A stretch of 38,661 bases of DNA from Streptomyces ossamyceticus (GTDB lineage Bacteria > Actinomycetota > Actinomycetes > Streptomycetales > Streptomycetaceae). Position 1 is the first letter of the stretch, and every line of letters starts with the position of its first letter. The translations under genes and the position numbers were made by a program. Positions 23,128 through 31,871 of this stretch are shown one piece after another. The notes under the pieces are model-generated. The model worked only from the letters and a program-made list of their open reading frames with translations. It made no database searches and had not been told where the DNA came from. The stretch lies in the NCBI RefSeq assembly GCF_001418475.1, contig NZ_LIQX01000265.1, forward strand, positions 1 to 38,661, written 5' to 3'.

Positions 23128-23235
23128 CGGTGTGTCAAGGGCGCGCGAACCTGCTCTCACCAGCCGTTATGCGACCTACATATGCAAGAACCTTTATGTA
23201 AGAAGGCAGCGAAAACCGAGCGCGTGAGTCACACT

Positions 23236-23302
23236 CGTCGGGTAGACCACTGCGCCTTCCCGGAGTAGACCAGCGGAGCCCCCCTCCGTGGACTAGACCA
23301 GC
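23236..23302. promoter_or_regulatory. Array of three dre-like sites upstream of dasR
   Basis: Sites at 23236-23251, 23259-23274 and 23287-23302 match the consensus at 11, 11 and 12 of 16 positions. All keep the right half TAGACCA-C/G; left halves are degenerate. The third overlaps the position expected for a -35 relative to TATACA (23317-23322), so it should repress dasR itself. Confidence 0.65.
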
Positions 23303-23340
23303 GGGGGCTGTGCGGGTATACAGAAGGATCACGCCACTAG

Positions 23341-24123
<783 letters not shown>

Positions 24124-24151
24124 CCGGTCCGCGGCGACGGATCCCCGCGGT

Positions 24152-24194
24152 GACGGCCGCCCCGTGCGTCGTCTCCGGCGCACGGGCCGCCGTC
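24152..24194 (+). terminator. Imperfect hairpin after dasR
   Basis: GACGGC-CGCCCCGTGCG and CGCACGGG-CCGCCGTC pair with one bulge, 28 nt after the dasR stop; a smaller CCGCGG pair precedes it. Confidence 0.5.
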
Positions 24195-24229
24195 GAGGCG
24201 CAGTCAAGGCGCGGTCGGGACGCGATACC

Positions 24230-24285
24230 TCCGCAAATCCGTTATGCGGACAGGGGTTACGTGCAGCGGAACGGTCCCTTAGATT
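24230..24285 (+). promoter_or_regulatory. Promoter and dyad upstream of the DUF3311-symporter operon
   Basis: TTACGT (24257-24262), 17 bp, TAGATT (24280-24285) is a reasonable vegetative promoter about 45 nt before the DUF3311 start. TCCGCA (24230-24235) and TGCGGA (24245-24250) form a 21-bp dyad just upstream, positioned for a regulator. Confidence 0.5.
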
Positions 24286-24330
24286 TCCTGCGCATTACTC
24301 AGGTGATCAGTGAGGGGACGGAGCCCTGGT

Positions 24331-24612
24331 ATGTCCAATGCGCCCGACGTGAAATCACCGGAGACACCGGCGGTGACACCTGTCAGAGTGGTCATCGCCC
24401 TGTTCCTGTTCGCCCCGTTCGTGGCGATGCTCTGGGTCGGTTCGTACGCCAAGACGGACCCCGCGTTCATCGGCATCCCGTTCTTCTACTGGTACCAGAT
24501 GGCCTGGGTGCTGATCTCCACCGTGCTCACGGCCGCCGCCTACGTGCTGTGGCAGCGTGACCAGCGAGCCCGCAGGTCCACGCGGTCCGAGGACGGGGGT
24601 GTCGCGCAGTGA
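24331..24612 (+). CDS. DUF3311 small membrane protein, symporter partner
   Basis: 93 residues with two membrane helices (VVIALFLFAPFVAMLWVGSYA and FFYWYQMAWVLISTVLTAAAYVLW), an acidic N-terminus and a basic/acidic tail. This matches DUF3311 proteins, which are nearly always encoded directly before a sodium:solute symporter and are presumed to be accessory subunits, analogous to YhdT-type partners. The ATG at 24331 follows GAGGGGACGGAG; a GTG seven codons upstream is in frame. Its stop overlaps the symporter start by 4 nt (GTGA), so the two are translationally coupled. Confidence 0.88.
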   Translation: MSNAPDVKSPETPAVTPVRVVIALFLFAPFVAMLWVGSYAKTDPAFIGIPFFYWYQMAWVLISTVLTAAAYVLWQRDQRARRSTRSEDGGVAQ

Positions 24613-26237
24613 AGGACGGCGTGAACGGCGTGGCACTCGCCGTCTTCATCTTCTTCTTCCTGGCCGTCACGGTGATGGGCTTCCTGGCCGCCCGCTGGCG
24701 CAAGGCCGAGAACGAGCACAGCCTCGACGAATGGGGCCTGGGTGGACGGTCGTTCGGCACCTGGATCACCTGGTTCCTGCTCGGCGGTGACCTCTACACC
24801 GCGTACACCTTCGTCGCCGTACCGGCGGCGATCTACGCGGCGGGCGCGGCCGGGTTTTTCGCGGTGCCCTACACGATCCTGGTGTACCCGCTCATCTTCA
24901 CGTTCCTGCCCCGCCTGTGGTCGGTGTCGCACCGGCACGGGTACGTGACCACGTCGGACTTCGTGCGGGGCCGCTTCGGCTCGAAGGGCCTGTCGCTCGC
25001 GGTGGCTCTGACCGGCATCCTGGCAACGATGCCCTACATCGCCCTCCAACTCGTCGGCATCCAGGCCGTGCTGGACGTGATGGGCGTCGGCGGCGGCGAG
25101 AACACCAACTGGTTCGTCAAGGACCTGCCCCTGCTGATCGCCTTCGGCGTCCTGGCCGCGTACACGTACTCCTCCGGCCTCCGCGCCCCCGCGCTGATCG
25201 CGTTCGTGAAGGACACGCTGATCTACATCGTCATCGCGGTGGCGATCATCTACATCCCGATCAAGCTCGGCGGCTTCGACGACATCTTCGCCAAGGCGAG
25301 CGAGGCGTACGGCCAGACCAACCCGGCGACGGGCGCGCCGCGCGGGGCCCTGGTCCCGGGCGACGCCAACCAGTGGACGTACGCGACCCTGGCTCTCGGC
25401 TCGGCGCTCGCGCTGTTCATGTACCCGCACTCGATCACCGCGACGCTGTCCTCCAAGAGCCGCGAGGTGATCCGCCGCAACACCACGATCCTGCCGCTGT
25501 ACTCGCTGATGCTGGGCCTGCTGGCGCTGCTGGGCTTCATGGCGATCGCGGCGGGCGTCAAGGTGCAGAACGGCCAGCTGGCGATCCCTCAGCTGTTCGA
25601 GACGATGTTCCCGGACTGGTTCGCGGGCGTGGCCTTCGCGGCGATCGGCATCGGCGCGCTGGTGCCGGCGGCGATCATGTCCATCGCCGCGGCGAACCTT
25701 TTCACCCGCAACATCTACAAGGACTTCATCAAGCCGGACGCCACGCCCGCGCAGGAGACCAAGGTCTCCAAGCTGGTGTCGCTGCTGGTGAAGGTCGGCG
25801 CGCTGGTCTTCGTCCTGACGATGGACAAGACGGTCGCCATCAACTTCCAGCTCCTCGGCGGCATCTGGATCCTCCAGACCTTCCCGGCCCTGGTCGGCGG
25901 CCTCTTCACCCGCTGGTGCCACCGCTGGGCCCTGCTCGCCGGCTGGGCGGTCGGCATGATCTACGGGACGGTGGCCGCGTGGAACGTCGCCTCGCCGACC
26001 CAGAAGCACTTCGGCGGCTCCTCGGCGGAGATCCCCGGCATCGGCGAGATCGGGTACATCGGCCTCACGGCGTTCGTCCTCAACGTCGCCGTCACCGTGG
26101 TCCTCACCTTCGTCCTCCGGGCGGCCAAGGCTCCCGACGGCATCGACGAGACCAAGCCGAGCGACTACACGGCCGACGCGGGCGACGCGGGCGTCCAGGT
26201 GGAACTGCCTCCGGCGACGGCGGGTGCGAACCACTGA
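24609..26237 (+). CDS. Sodium:solute symporter, probable monocarboxylate transporter (MctP/MctC-like)
   Basis: 542 residues with about 13 membrane helices, SSS family. Typical segments are NEHSLDEWGLGGRSFGTWITWFLLGGDLYTAYTF near the N-terminus, ATMPYIALQLVGIQAVLDVMG, and GIGALVPAAIMSIAAANLFTRNIYKDFI, which corresponds to the sodium-site helix. Pairing with DUF3311 and these segments resemble monocarboxylate (pyruvate, acetate, lactate) permeases; the substrate is inferred. The C-terminal 35 residues are acidic and Pro/Ala-rich. The GTG start overlaps the upstream stop. A conserved repeat hairpin follows the gene 9 nt after the stop and probably terminates it. Confidence 0.9.
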   Translation: MKDGVNGVALAVFIFFFLAVTVMGFLAARWRKAENEHSLDEWGLGGRSFGTWITWFLLGGDLYTAYTFVAVPAAIYAAGAAGFFAVPYTILVYPLIFTFLPRLWSVSHRHGYVTTSDFVRGRFGSKGLSLAVALTGILATMPYIALQLVGIQAVLDVMGVGGGENTNWFVKDLPLLIAFGVLAAYTYSSGLRAPALIAFVKDTLIYIVIAVAIIYIPIKLGGFDDIFAKASEAYGQTNPATGAPRGALVPGDANQWTYATLALGSALALFMYPHSITATLSSKSREVIRRNTTILPLYSLMLGLLALLGFMAIAAGVKVQNGQLAIPQLFETMFPDWFAGVAFAAIGIGALVPAAIMSIAAANLFTRNIYKDFIKPDATPAQETKVSKLVSLLVKVGALVFVLTMDKTVAINFQLLGGIWILQTFPALVGGLFTRWCHRWALLAGWAVGMIYGTVAAWNVASPTQKHFGGSSAEIPGIGEIGYIGLTAFVLNVAVTVVLTFVLRAAKAPDGIDETKPSDYTADAGDAGVQVELPPATAGANH

Positions 26238-26245
26238 CGCTCTGA

Positions 26246-26308
26246 CGCGCAGCTTCCCCGCGCCTCTTGAAGGGCCGAAGGCCAAAAGGGGCGCGGGGAA
26301 GCTGCGCG
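26246..26308. repeat. Dispersed Streptomyces palindromic repeat acting as terminator
   Basis: Arms 26246-26268 and 26286-26308 pair over 23 positions with one mismatch; the arm reads CGCGCAGCTTCCCCGCGCC. From memory, close variants (CGCGCAGTTCCCCGCGCCCC with its inverse) occur many times per Streptomyces chromosome. The following DNA to about 26430, including AGGGGC...GCCCCT (26369-26394), looks like the associated conserved tail. No gene lies in 26238-26443. Confidence 0.75.
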
Positions 26309-26443
26309 AGCAACCACGACGAACCCGCACCCGCCGATACAGCGAACCTCCCGATTCATAGGCGCGCAAGGGGCCCGAAGGGGCACAGCCCCTGATGACG
26401 GAAGGGCAAGGGCAGCGAGCGCACCCCCGGCTACCCTGACCTC

Positions 26444-27433
26444 GTGACCGTCCCCACACCGATCGTCCTGGACAGCGATCCCGGTATCGACGACGCCGTA
26501 GCCCTGCAGTACCTCCTCGGCACAGGCCTCTGGGACCTCAAGGCCTACACCTCGGTCGGCGGCAACCTCCCCGCCGACGCCACCTACCGCAACGCCCGCG
26601 CGCTGGCCCGAGCCCTCGGCATCGACACCGACGTCCCCGTCCACCGGGGCGCGGGCCGCCCCCTCTCCCGCCTCCCCTACCGCGAGGCATCCGCCTTCCA
26701 CGGCCGGGCCGGCCTCGGCGAGGAGTCCCTGCCCGACTCCACCGCCCCGCACCCCTCGGAGTCCTCCGCACAGGCCCTGCTGCGCCTGTCCCGCGAGCAC
26801 GAGGGCGAGCTGACGGTGTGTGCCACCGGCCCGCTCACGAACGTCGCGATCGCCCTGCTGGAGGATCCCGGTTTCGCCCGCCGCGTGGCGAAGTTCGTGT
26901 TCATGGGTGGCGCCGCGCAGGTGCCGGGGAACTTCACCCCGGTCGCCGAGTTCAACATCTGGTCCGACCCGGACGCCGCCGAGGTCGTGCTCTCCTCCGG
27001 CATCCCGTTCACGATGGTGGACCTGGACGCCTCCCACCAGTGGCTGTTCCGCCCCGCGGACCTCGCGGCGCTGGAGGCGGCGGGCCCGGGCACGGCGCTC
27101 GCCGCCCGGCTGATGCGGACGTACATGCGGGCCTACACCCGCCACGGCGGCGACGGCACGTGTCCGCTGCACGATCCGCTGGCGGTGGGGGTGTGCGGGG
27201 ACGAGTCGTTCGTGACGGCCGCCGAGGGGGCCGTGATCGTGGAGTGCGCGAGCGAACTCACGCGCGGCCAGACCGTGTTCGTGCCGGCCGACGCCCCGCG
27301 GATCTACTACTCGGAGTCCCCCTCCCTGACGGCCCGCCTCCGCCTCACCGGCCGCGTCGCCCTCGGCGCCGGCCCCCGCGACTTCAGCGAGCACTTCGTG
27401 ACGACGCTGCCGCGCTGGCCGGCACGGCCCTGA
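26444..27433 (+). CDS. Inosine-uridine-preferring nucleoside hydrolase family protein
   Basis: 329 residues. The calcium-binding signature DSDPGIDDA is at residues 10-18 (family DTDPGxDDA), ATGPLTNVAIAL and KFVFMGGA follow in the middle, and VAEFNIWSDPDAAEVVL (family EFNxxxDPEAA) supplies further ligands; HDPLAVGV near residue 243 provides the last Asp. These enzymes hydrolyse ribonucleosides to base and ribose for salvage. TACCCT lies 6 nt before the GTG start, so the transcript is probably leaderless. Base preference cannot be predicted by eye. Confidence 0.92.
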   Translation: MTVPTPIVLDSDPGIDDAVALQYLLGTGLWDLKAYTSVGGNLPADATYRNARALARALGIDTDVPVHRGAGRPLSRLPYREASAFHGRAGLGEESLPDSTAPHPSESSAQALLRLSREHEGELTVCATGPLTNVAIALLEDPGFARRVAKFVFMGGAAQVPGNFTPVAEFNIWSDPDAAEVVLSSGIPFTMVDLDASHQWLFRPADLAALEAAGPGTALAARLMRTYMRAYTRHGGDGTCPLHDPLAVGVCGDESFVTAAEGAVIVECASELTRGQTVFVPADAPRIYYSESPSLTARLRLTGRVALGAGPRDFSEHFVTTLPRWPARP

Positions 27434-27560
27434 CCGACCCACCGCCAGCCGACCCCGCCGCCGGCCCTCAGCCCTCAAGCCGCGCCGACAATCACACGAT
27501 CAACCGCCCCTGTGGACAACCGCGGACCTGCCGACCGCCTCCTCGTGCAGACTGCGATCC

Positions 27561-28067
27561 ATGGACATCACGATCAGGCACATCTCCCCCGACGAGTACA
27601 CCGACCTCGGCGACATCACCGCACAGGCCTACCTGACGGACGGGTTGCTGGACTTCGGTGAGAGCGACGCATACCTCGGCGAACTGCGGGACGTGGCGCG
27701 GCGGGCCGCCGCGGCCGAGGTGCTCGTGGCCGTGGCGGAGGGCCGGGTGGCCGGCGGCGTGACCTTCGTTCCGGCCGGGGGCGCCATGGCCGATATCGCC
27801 ACCTCCGGGGAGGCCGAGATCCGAATGCTGGCGGTCGACCACGCCGCCCGCGGCCGCGGCATCGGCGAGGCCCTCGTGCGGGACTGCGTCGAGCGCGCGA
27901 GAGCCGTCGAGGGGTGTGTACGGGTCGTGCTGTCGACCCAGCGGACCATGCACTCCGCCCACCGCATCTACGAACGTCTGGGCTTCGTTCGAACGCCGGC
28001 GCGCGACTGGAACCCCATCCCGCACCTCCCGGACCTGACGCTGCTCACCTATGAGTTGACGCTATGA
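27561..28067 (+). CDS. GNAT-family N-acetyltransferase
   Basis: 168 residues. The acetyl-CoA-binding motif A is AEIRMLAVDHAARGRGIGEALVRDCV (Q/RxxGxG/A as RGRGIG), followed by VLSTQRTMHSAHRIYERLGFVRTPARDW, the usual closing motif. Substrate is unknown. The ATG is preceded 7 nt upstream by CAGACT, which may be a leaderless -10, and no ribosome site is seen. It ends only 20 nt before the first NrdR box of nrdAB, but that operon has its own promoter, so it is unlikely to share a transcript. Confidence 0.9.
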   Translation: MDITIRHISPDEYTDLGDITAQAYLTDGLLDFGESDAYLGELRDVARRAAAAEVLVAVAEGRVAGGVTFVPAGGAMADIATSGEAEIRMLAVDHAARGRGIGEALVRDCVERARAVEGCVRVVLSTQRTMHSAHRIYERLGFVRTPARDWNPIPHLPDLTLLTYELTL

Positions 28068-28087
28068 CACGCTCCGAAGTCACCGCG

Positions 28088-28134
28088 ACACAACATCTGG
28101 GGGTGGACCGGCGGCCCAACACAAGATGTATGCT
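28088..28134 (+). promoter_or_regulatory. Two NrdR boxes and nrdAB promoter
   Basis: ACACAACATCTGGGGG (28088-28103) and ACACAAGATGTATGCT (28119-28134) match the NrdR box ACACWATATMTWGTGT at 12 and 11 of 16 positions. Their starts are 31 bp apart, three helical turns, the spacing known for NrdR. A possible TGGACC (28104-28109), 19 bp, TATGCT (28129-28134) promoter lies between and within them, so NrdR would block polymerase. The predicted start falls at the 5' edge of the riboswitch. Confidence 0.82.
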
Positions 28135-28240
28135 CATGCTCGCTGTCGCCGCAGGGGAATCCGGTGCGAATCCGGAACTGTCCCGCAACGGTGTACTTGC
28201 GTGTTTTCGCACGCGAGTCCAGTCCGAGGACCTGCCGACG
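28130..28240 (+). promoter_or_regulatory. Adenosylcobalamin (B12) riboswitch in the nrdAB leader
   Basis: The conserved core runs GGGGAATCCGGTGCGAATCC (28154-28173), then GGAACTGTCCCGCAACGGTG with the CCCGC-AAC element, a variable hairpin (ACTTGCGTG...CACGCGAGT), and CCGAGGACCTGCC (28224-28236), the 3' conserved element. Boundaries are approximate. The GC-rich DNA from 28245 to 28281 (GCCCGG...CCGGGC) could form the expression-platform hairpin before the nrdA ribosome site. B12 repression of class Ia nrdABS by such a riboswitch is established in S. coelicolor. Confidence 0.92.
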
Positions 28241-28378
28241 GTGCGCCCGGCCGTCCGGTCCGGGTGCCCTGACGTCCGGGCCTCGTGGAGTGGGCCGGTG
28301 GACGCGACGCCCCCGTGCGCTCGTGTGCTGCTGCCTGCTCTCCGCAAGGCCCCGTGCCGAGCGAGGGAGAGCCCCCAC

Positions 28379-30805
28379 GTGACCATCGCGCCAGCCGACC
28401 CGGTTTCAGCCACCCCGGCCCCCGCCGGACCGGCTTCCGCCACCCCGGCGACGGAGACCGACGGTCCCGGTGCCGCGTTGCTGCGGACCCTGACCGAGCT
28501 GACCGCCGACCTGCCCGACGCCGACCCCGGTCGGGTCGCCGCCGCCGCGCTGCGCGGCCGGTCCGCCCGGGCGGACGAGACGGAGCTGCGCGAGCTGGCC
28601 ACGGAGGCGGCCGCCGGCCTCATCTCCGAGGACCCCGCCTACTCGAAGCTGGCCGCCCGCCTGCTGACGATCACCATCCGCGCCGAGGCCGCCTCCCAGG
28701 GCGTCACGACGTTCACTGAGTCCGTCGCCGTGGGCCATCGGGAAGGGCTCGTCGCCGACCGCACGGCGGAGTTCACGCGCCTGCACGCCGAGCGGCTCGA
28801 CGCGCTCGTCGACCCGGCCGCCGACGACCGGTTCGGCTACTTCGGGCTGCGCACGCTCCACAGCCGCTACCTCCTCAGGCACCCGATCACCCGCAAGGTG
28901 GTGGAGACGCCGCAACACTTCATGCTGCGGGTGGCCGGCGGTCTCGCCGAGGACGACACCGCACGGTCCGTGGACGAGGTCGCCGCTCTGTACCGGCTCA
29001 TGAGCCGCCTCGACTACCTGCCCTCCTCCCCCACCCTGTTCAACTCCGGTACGCGACACCCCCAGATGTCGTCCTGCTACCTTCTCGACTCGCCGCTGGA
29101 CGAGCTGGACTCCATCTACGACCGCTACCACCAGGTGGCCCGCCTCTCGAAGCACGCCGGCGGCATCGGGCTGTCGTACTCCCGCATCCGTTCGCGCGGT
29201 TCACTGATCCGCGGCACGAACGGGCACTCCAACGGCATCGTGCCGTTCCTGAAGACGCTGGACGCCTCGGTCGCCGCCGTGAACCAGGGCGGCCGACGCA
29301 AGGGCGCGGCCGCGGTCTACCTGGAGACCTGGCACTCCGACATCGAGGAGTTCCTGGAGCTGCGCGACAACACCGGTGAGGACGCCCGCCGTACGCACAA
29401 CCTGAACCTGGCGCACTGGATCCCCGACGAGTTCATGCGCCGGGTCAACGCGGACGAGCAGTGGTCGCTGTTCTCCCCGGCCGACGTGCCCGAGCTGGTC
29501 GACCTGTGGGGCGCGGAGTTCGACGCCGCGTACCGCAAGGCGGAGGCCGACGGGCTGGCGCGAAAGACCATCCCGGCCCGTGACCTGTACGGCCGCATGA
29601 TGCGGACGCTCGCGCAGACCGGCAACGGCTGGATGACGTTCAAGGACGCCGCCAACCGCACCGCCAACCAGACGGCCGAGCCGGGCCACGTCGTCCACTC
29701 CTCCAACCTCTGCACGGAGATCCTGGAGGTCACCGACGACGGCGAGACCGCGGTCTGCAACCTGGGCTCGGTGAACCTGGGCGCCTTCGTCGACCTCACG
29801 ACCGGCGACCTGGACTGGCAGCGGCTCGACGAGACCGTCCGCACGGCCGTGACCTTCCTGGACCGGGTCGTCGACATCAACTTCTACCCCACCGAGCAGG
29901 CGGGCCGGTCGAACGCCAAGTGGCGCCCCGTGGGCCTCGGCGCGATGGGCCTGCAGGACGTCTTCTTCAAGCTGCGGCTGCCGTTCGACTCGGCCGAGGC
30001 GAAGGCCCTGTCCACCCGGATCGCCGAGCGCATCATGCTCGCCGCGTACGAGGCGTCCACCGACCTCGCCGAGCGCAACGGCCCGCTGCCGGCCTGGGAG
30101 AAGACCCGGACGGCCCGCGGTGTGCTTCACCCCGACCACTACGGCGTGGAGTTCACCTGGCCGGAGCGCTGGGCGGCCCTGCGCGAGCGCGTCGCCACCG
30201 TCGGCCTGCGCAACTCGCTGCTCCTCGCCATCGCTCCCACGGCGACCATCGCCTCCATCGCCGGCGTGTACGAGTGCATCGAGCCGCAGGTGTCCAACCT
30301 GTTCAAGCGGGAGACCCTCTCCGGTGAGTTCCTCCAGGTCAACTCCTACCTGGTGAAGGACCTCAAGGAGCTGGGCGTCTGGGACGCCCGCACCCGTGAG
30401 GCGCTGCGCGACTCGAACGGCTCCGTGCAGGACTTCGCGTGGATCCCGGCCGACGTCCGGGCGCTGTACCGCACGGCCTGGGAGATCCCCCAGCGCGGTC
30501 TGATCGACATGGCCGCCGCCCGCACCCCGTATCTGGACCAGGCCCAGTCGCTGAACCTGTTCCTGGAGACGCCGACCATCGGCAAGCTCTCCTCGATGTA
30601 CGCGTACGCCTGGAAGTCGGGACTGAAGACGACGTACTACCTGCGCTCGCGCCCGGCGACCCGTATCGCCCGCGCCGCCCAGGGCCAGACGCAGACGCAG
30701 TTGACCGCCCAGCCCGAGAAGACCATCCCCGTCCAGCAGGCCGCCGACCCGGATGCCGTCGCCTGCTCCCTTGAGAACCCCGAGTCCTGCGAGGCCTGCC
30801 AGTGA
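28379..30805 (+). CDS. nrdA: Ribonucleoside-diphosphate reductase alpha subunit, class Ia
   Basis: 808 residues from the GTG at 28379. Catalytic features: the redox cysteine in SSCYLL (Cys233) and AVCNLGSVNL (Cys460), the thiyl-radical cysteine and Glu in NLCTEI (Cys445, Glu447), and the mobile C-terminal CSLENPESCEACQ pair. It reduces NDPs to dNDPs with NrdB. The N-terminal 60 residues are Ala/Pro-rich and show no clear ATP-cone motif, so overall activity inhibition by dATP may be absent. The frame is open back to 28064 but that DNA is the riboswitch; GAGGGAGAG precedes the GTG at 28379. Cobalamin repression lets a B12-dependent class II enzyme take over. Confidence 0.95.
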   Translation: MTIAPADPVSATPAPAGPASATPATETDGPGAALLRTLTELTADLPDADPGRVAAAALRGRSARADETELRELATEAAAGLISEDPAYSKLAARLLTITIRAEAASQGVTTFTESVAVGHREGLVADRTAEFTRLHAERLDALVDPAADDRFGYFGLRTLHSRYLLRHPITRKVVETPQHFMLRVAGGLAEDDTARSVDEVAALYRLMSRLDYLPSSPTLFNSGTRHPQMSSCYLLDSPLDELDSIYDRYHQVARLSKHAGGIGLSYSRIRSRGSLIRGTNGHSNGIVPFLKTLDASVAAVNQGGRRKGAAAVYLETWHSDIEEFLELRDNTGEDARRTHNLNLAHWIPDEFMRRVNADEQWSLFSPADVPELVDLWGAEFDAAYRKAEADGLARKTIPARDLYGRMMRTLAQTGNGWMTFKDAANRTANQTAEPGHVVHSSNLCTEILEVTDDGETAVCNLGSVNLGAFVDLTTGDLDWQRLDETVRTAVTFLDRVVDINFYPTEQAGRSNAKWRPVGLGAMGLQDVFFKLRLPFDSAEAKALSTRIAERIMLAAYEASTDLAERNGPLPAWEKTRTARGVLHPDHYGVEFTWPERWAALRERVATVGLRNSLLLAIAPTATIASIAGVYECIEPQVSNLFKRETLSGEFLQVNSYLVKDLKELGVWDARTREALRDSNGSVQDFAWIPADVRALYRTAWEIPQRGLIDMAAARTPYLDQAQSLNLFLETPTIGKLSSMYAYAWKSGLKTTYYLRSRPATRIARAAQGQTQTQLTAQPEKTIPVQQAADPDAVACSLENPESCEACQ

Positions 30806-31815
30806 TGTCCAGCACCCAGAATCTTCTCGACCCCGGCTTCGAGCTGACTCTGCGCCCCATGCGCTACCCGGACTTCTACGAGCGCTACCGGGACGCCATC
30901 AAGAACACCTGGACCGTGGAGGAGGTCGACCTCCACTCGGACGTCGCCGACCTCGCGAAGCTCAGCCCCTCCGAGCAGCACCTGATCGGCCGTCTGGTCG
31001 CCTTCTTCGCGACGGGCGACTCGATCGTCGCGAACAACCTGGTGCTGACGCTCTACAAGCACATCAACTCCCCCGAGGCGCGGCTGTATCTGTCGCGGCA
31101 GCTGTTCGAGGAGGCCGTCCACGTCCAGTTCTATCTGACGCTGCTGGACACCTACCTCCCCGACCCGGAGGACAGGACGGCGGCCTTCGCGGCCGTGGAG
31201 AACATCCCGTCCATCCGGGAGAAGGCCGGGTTCTGCTTCAAGTGGATGGACTCGGTCGAGAAGCTGGACCGCCTGGAGTCGCGGGCGGACCGTCGCCGCT
31301 TCCTGCTCAACCTCATCTGCTTCGCGGCGTGCATCGAGGGGCTGTTCTTCTACGGTGCCTTCGCCTACGTCTACTGGTTCCGCAGCCGGGGCCTGCTGCA
31401 CGGTCTGGCGACGGGCACCAACTGGGTGTTCCGCGACGAGACGATGCACATGAGCTTCGCGTTCGAGGTGGTCGACACCGTCCGCAAGGAGGAGCCGGAC
31501 CTCTTCGACGACGAGTTGCAGCAGCAGGTGACGGACATGCTGCGGGAGGCGGTGGAGGCCGAGCTGCAGTTCGCCCGCGACCTGTGCGGTGACGGCCTGC
31601 CGGGCATGAACACCGACTCCATGCGGCAGTACCTGGAGTGCGTCGCCGACCAGCGGCTGACTCGGCTGGGCTTCGCGCCGGTGTACGGCTCGGAGAACCC
31701 CTTCTCCTTCATGGAGCTGCAGGGCGTTCAGGAGCTGACCAACTTCTTCGAGCGGCGCCCGTCCGCGTACCAGGTCGCGGTGGAGGGCACCGTCGACCTG
31801 GACGAGGACTTCTAG
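30805..31815 (+). CDS. nrdB: Ribonucleoside-diphosphate reductase beta subunit, class Ia
   Basis: 336 residues from the ATG at 30805, which overlaps the nrdA stop (TGATG). The dimetal and radical residues are all present: Asp72 (TGDSIV), Glu103 and His106 (EEAVH), radical Tyr110 four residues on, Glu in ACIEGLFF, and Glu and His in FRDETMHM. It generates the tyrosyl radical needed by NrdA. A GTG three bases earlier is an alternative start. The C-terminal tail (VEGTVDLDEDF) is the acidic peptide that docks on NrdA. A strong hairpin follows, so transcription probably stops here. Confidence 0.96.
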   Translation: MSSTQNLLDPGFELTLRPMRYPDFYERYRDAIKNTWTVEEVDLHSDVADLAKLSPSEQHLIGRLVAFFATGDSIVANNLVLTLYKHINSPEARLYLSRQLFEEAVHVQFYLTLLDTYLPDPEDRTAAFAAVENIPSIREKAGFCFKWMDSVEKLDRLESRADRRRFLLNLICFAACIEGLFFYGAFAYVYWFRSRGLLHGLATGTNWVFRDETMHMSFAFEVVDTVRKEEPDLFDDELQQQVTDMLREAVEAELQFARDLCGDGLPGMNTDSMRQYLECVADQRLTRLGFAPVYGSENPFSFMELQGVQELTNFFERRPSAYQVAVEGTVDLDEDF

Positions 31816-31821
31816 GGCCCG

Positions 31822-31855
31822 CGAGCCGGCTCCGCCTCGAGGGCGGGCCGGCTCG
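31822..31855. terminator. Terminator between nrdB and the secreted-protein gene
   Basis: A 9-bp perfect stem (31822-31830 with 31847-31855) is continued, after a one-base bulge, by a 5-bp stem (31832-31836 with 31842-31846) and a 5-nt loop. It lies between convergent genes. Confidence 0.8.
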
Positions 31856-31871
31856 ACCCGGCCCGCCGGGG

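Noticed and set aside
20606..23227. 873-codon plus-strand open frame opposite dasB and dasA
   Set aside because: Antisense of dasB and dasA with biased Gly/Val/Asp composition. Long antisense frames are expected at this GC content.
24540..26459. 639-codon minus-strand frame opposite the symporter
   Set aside because: Shadow of the symporter gene, which has clear membrane helices and family motifs on the plus strand.
28064..28378. Extension of nrdA upstream to an ATG at 28064
   Set aside because: The DNA contains the NrdR boxes and riboswitch core, and a good ribosome site precedes the GTG at 28379.
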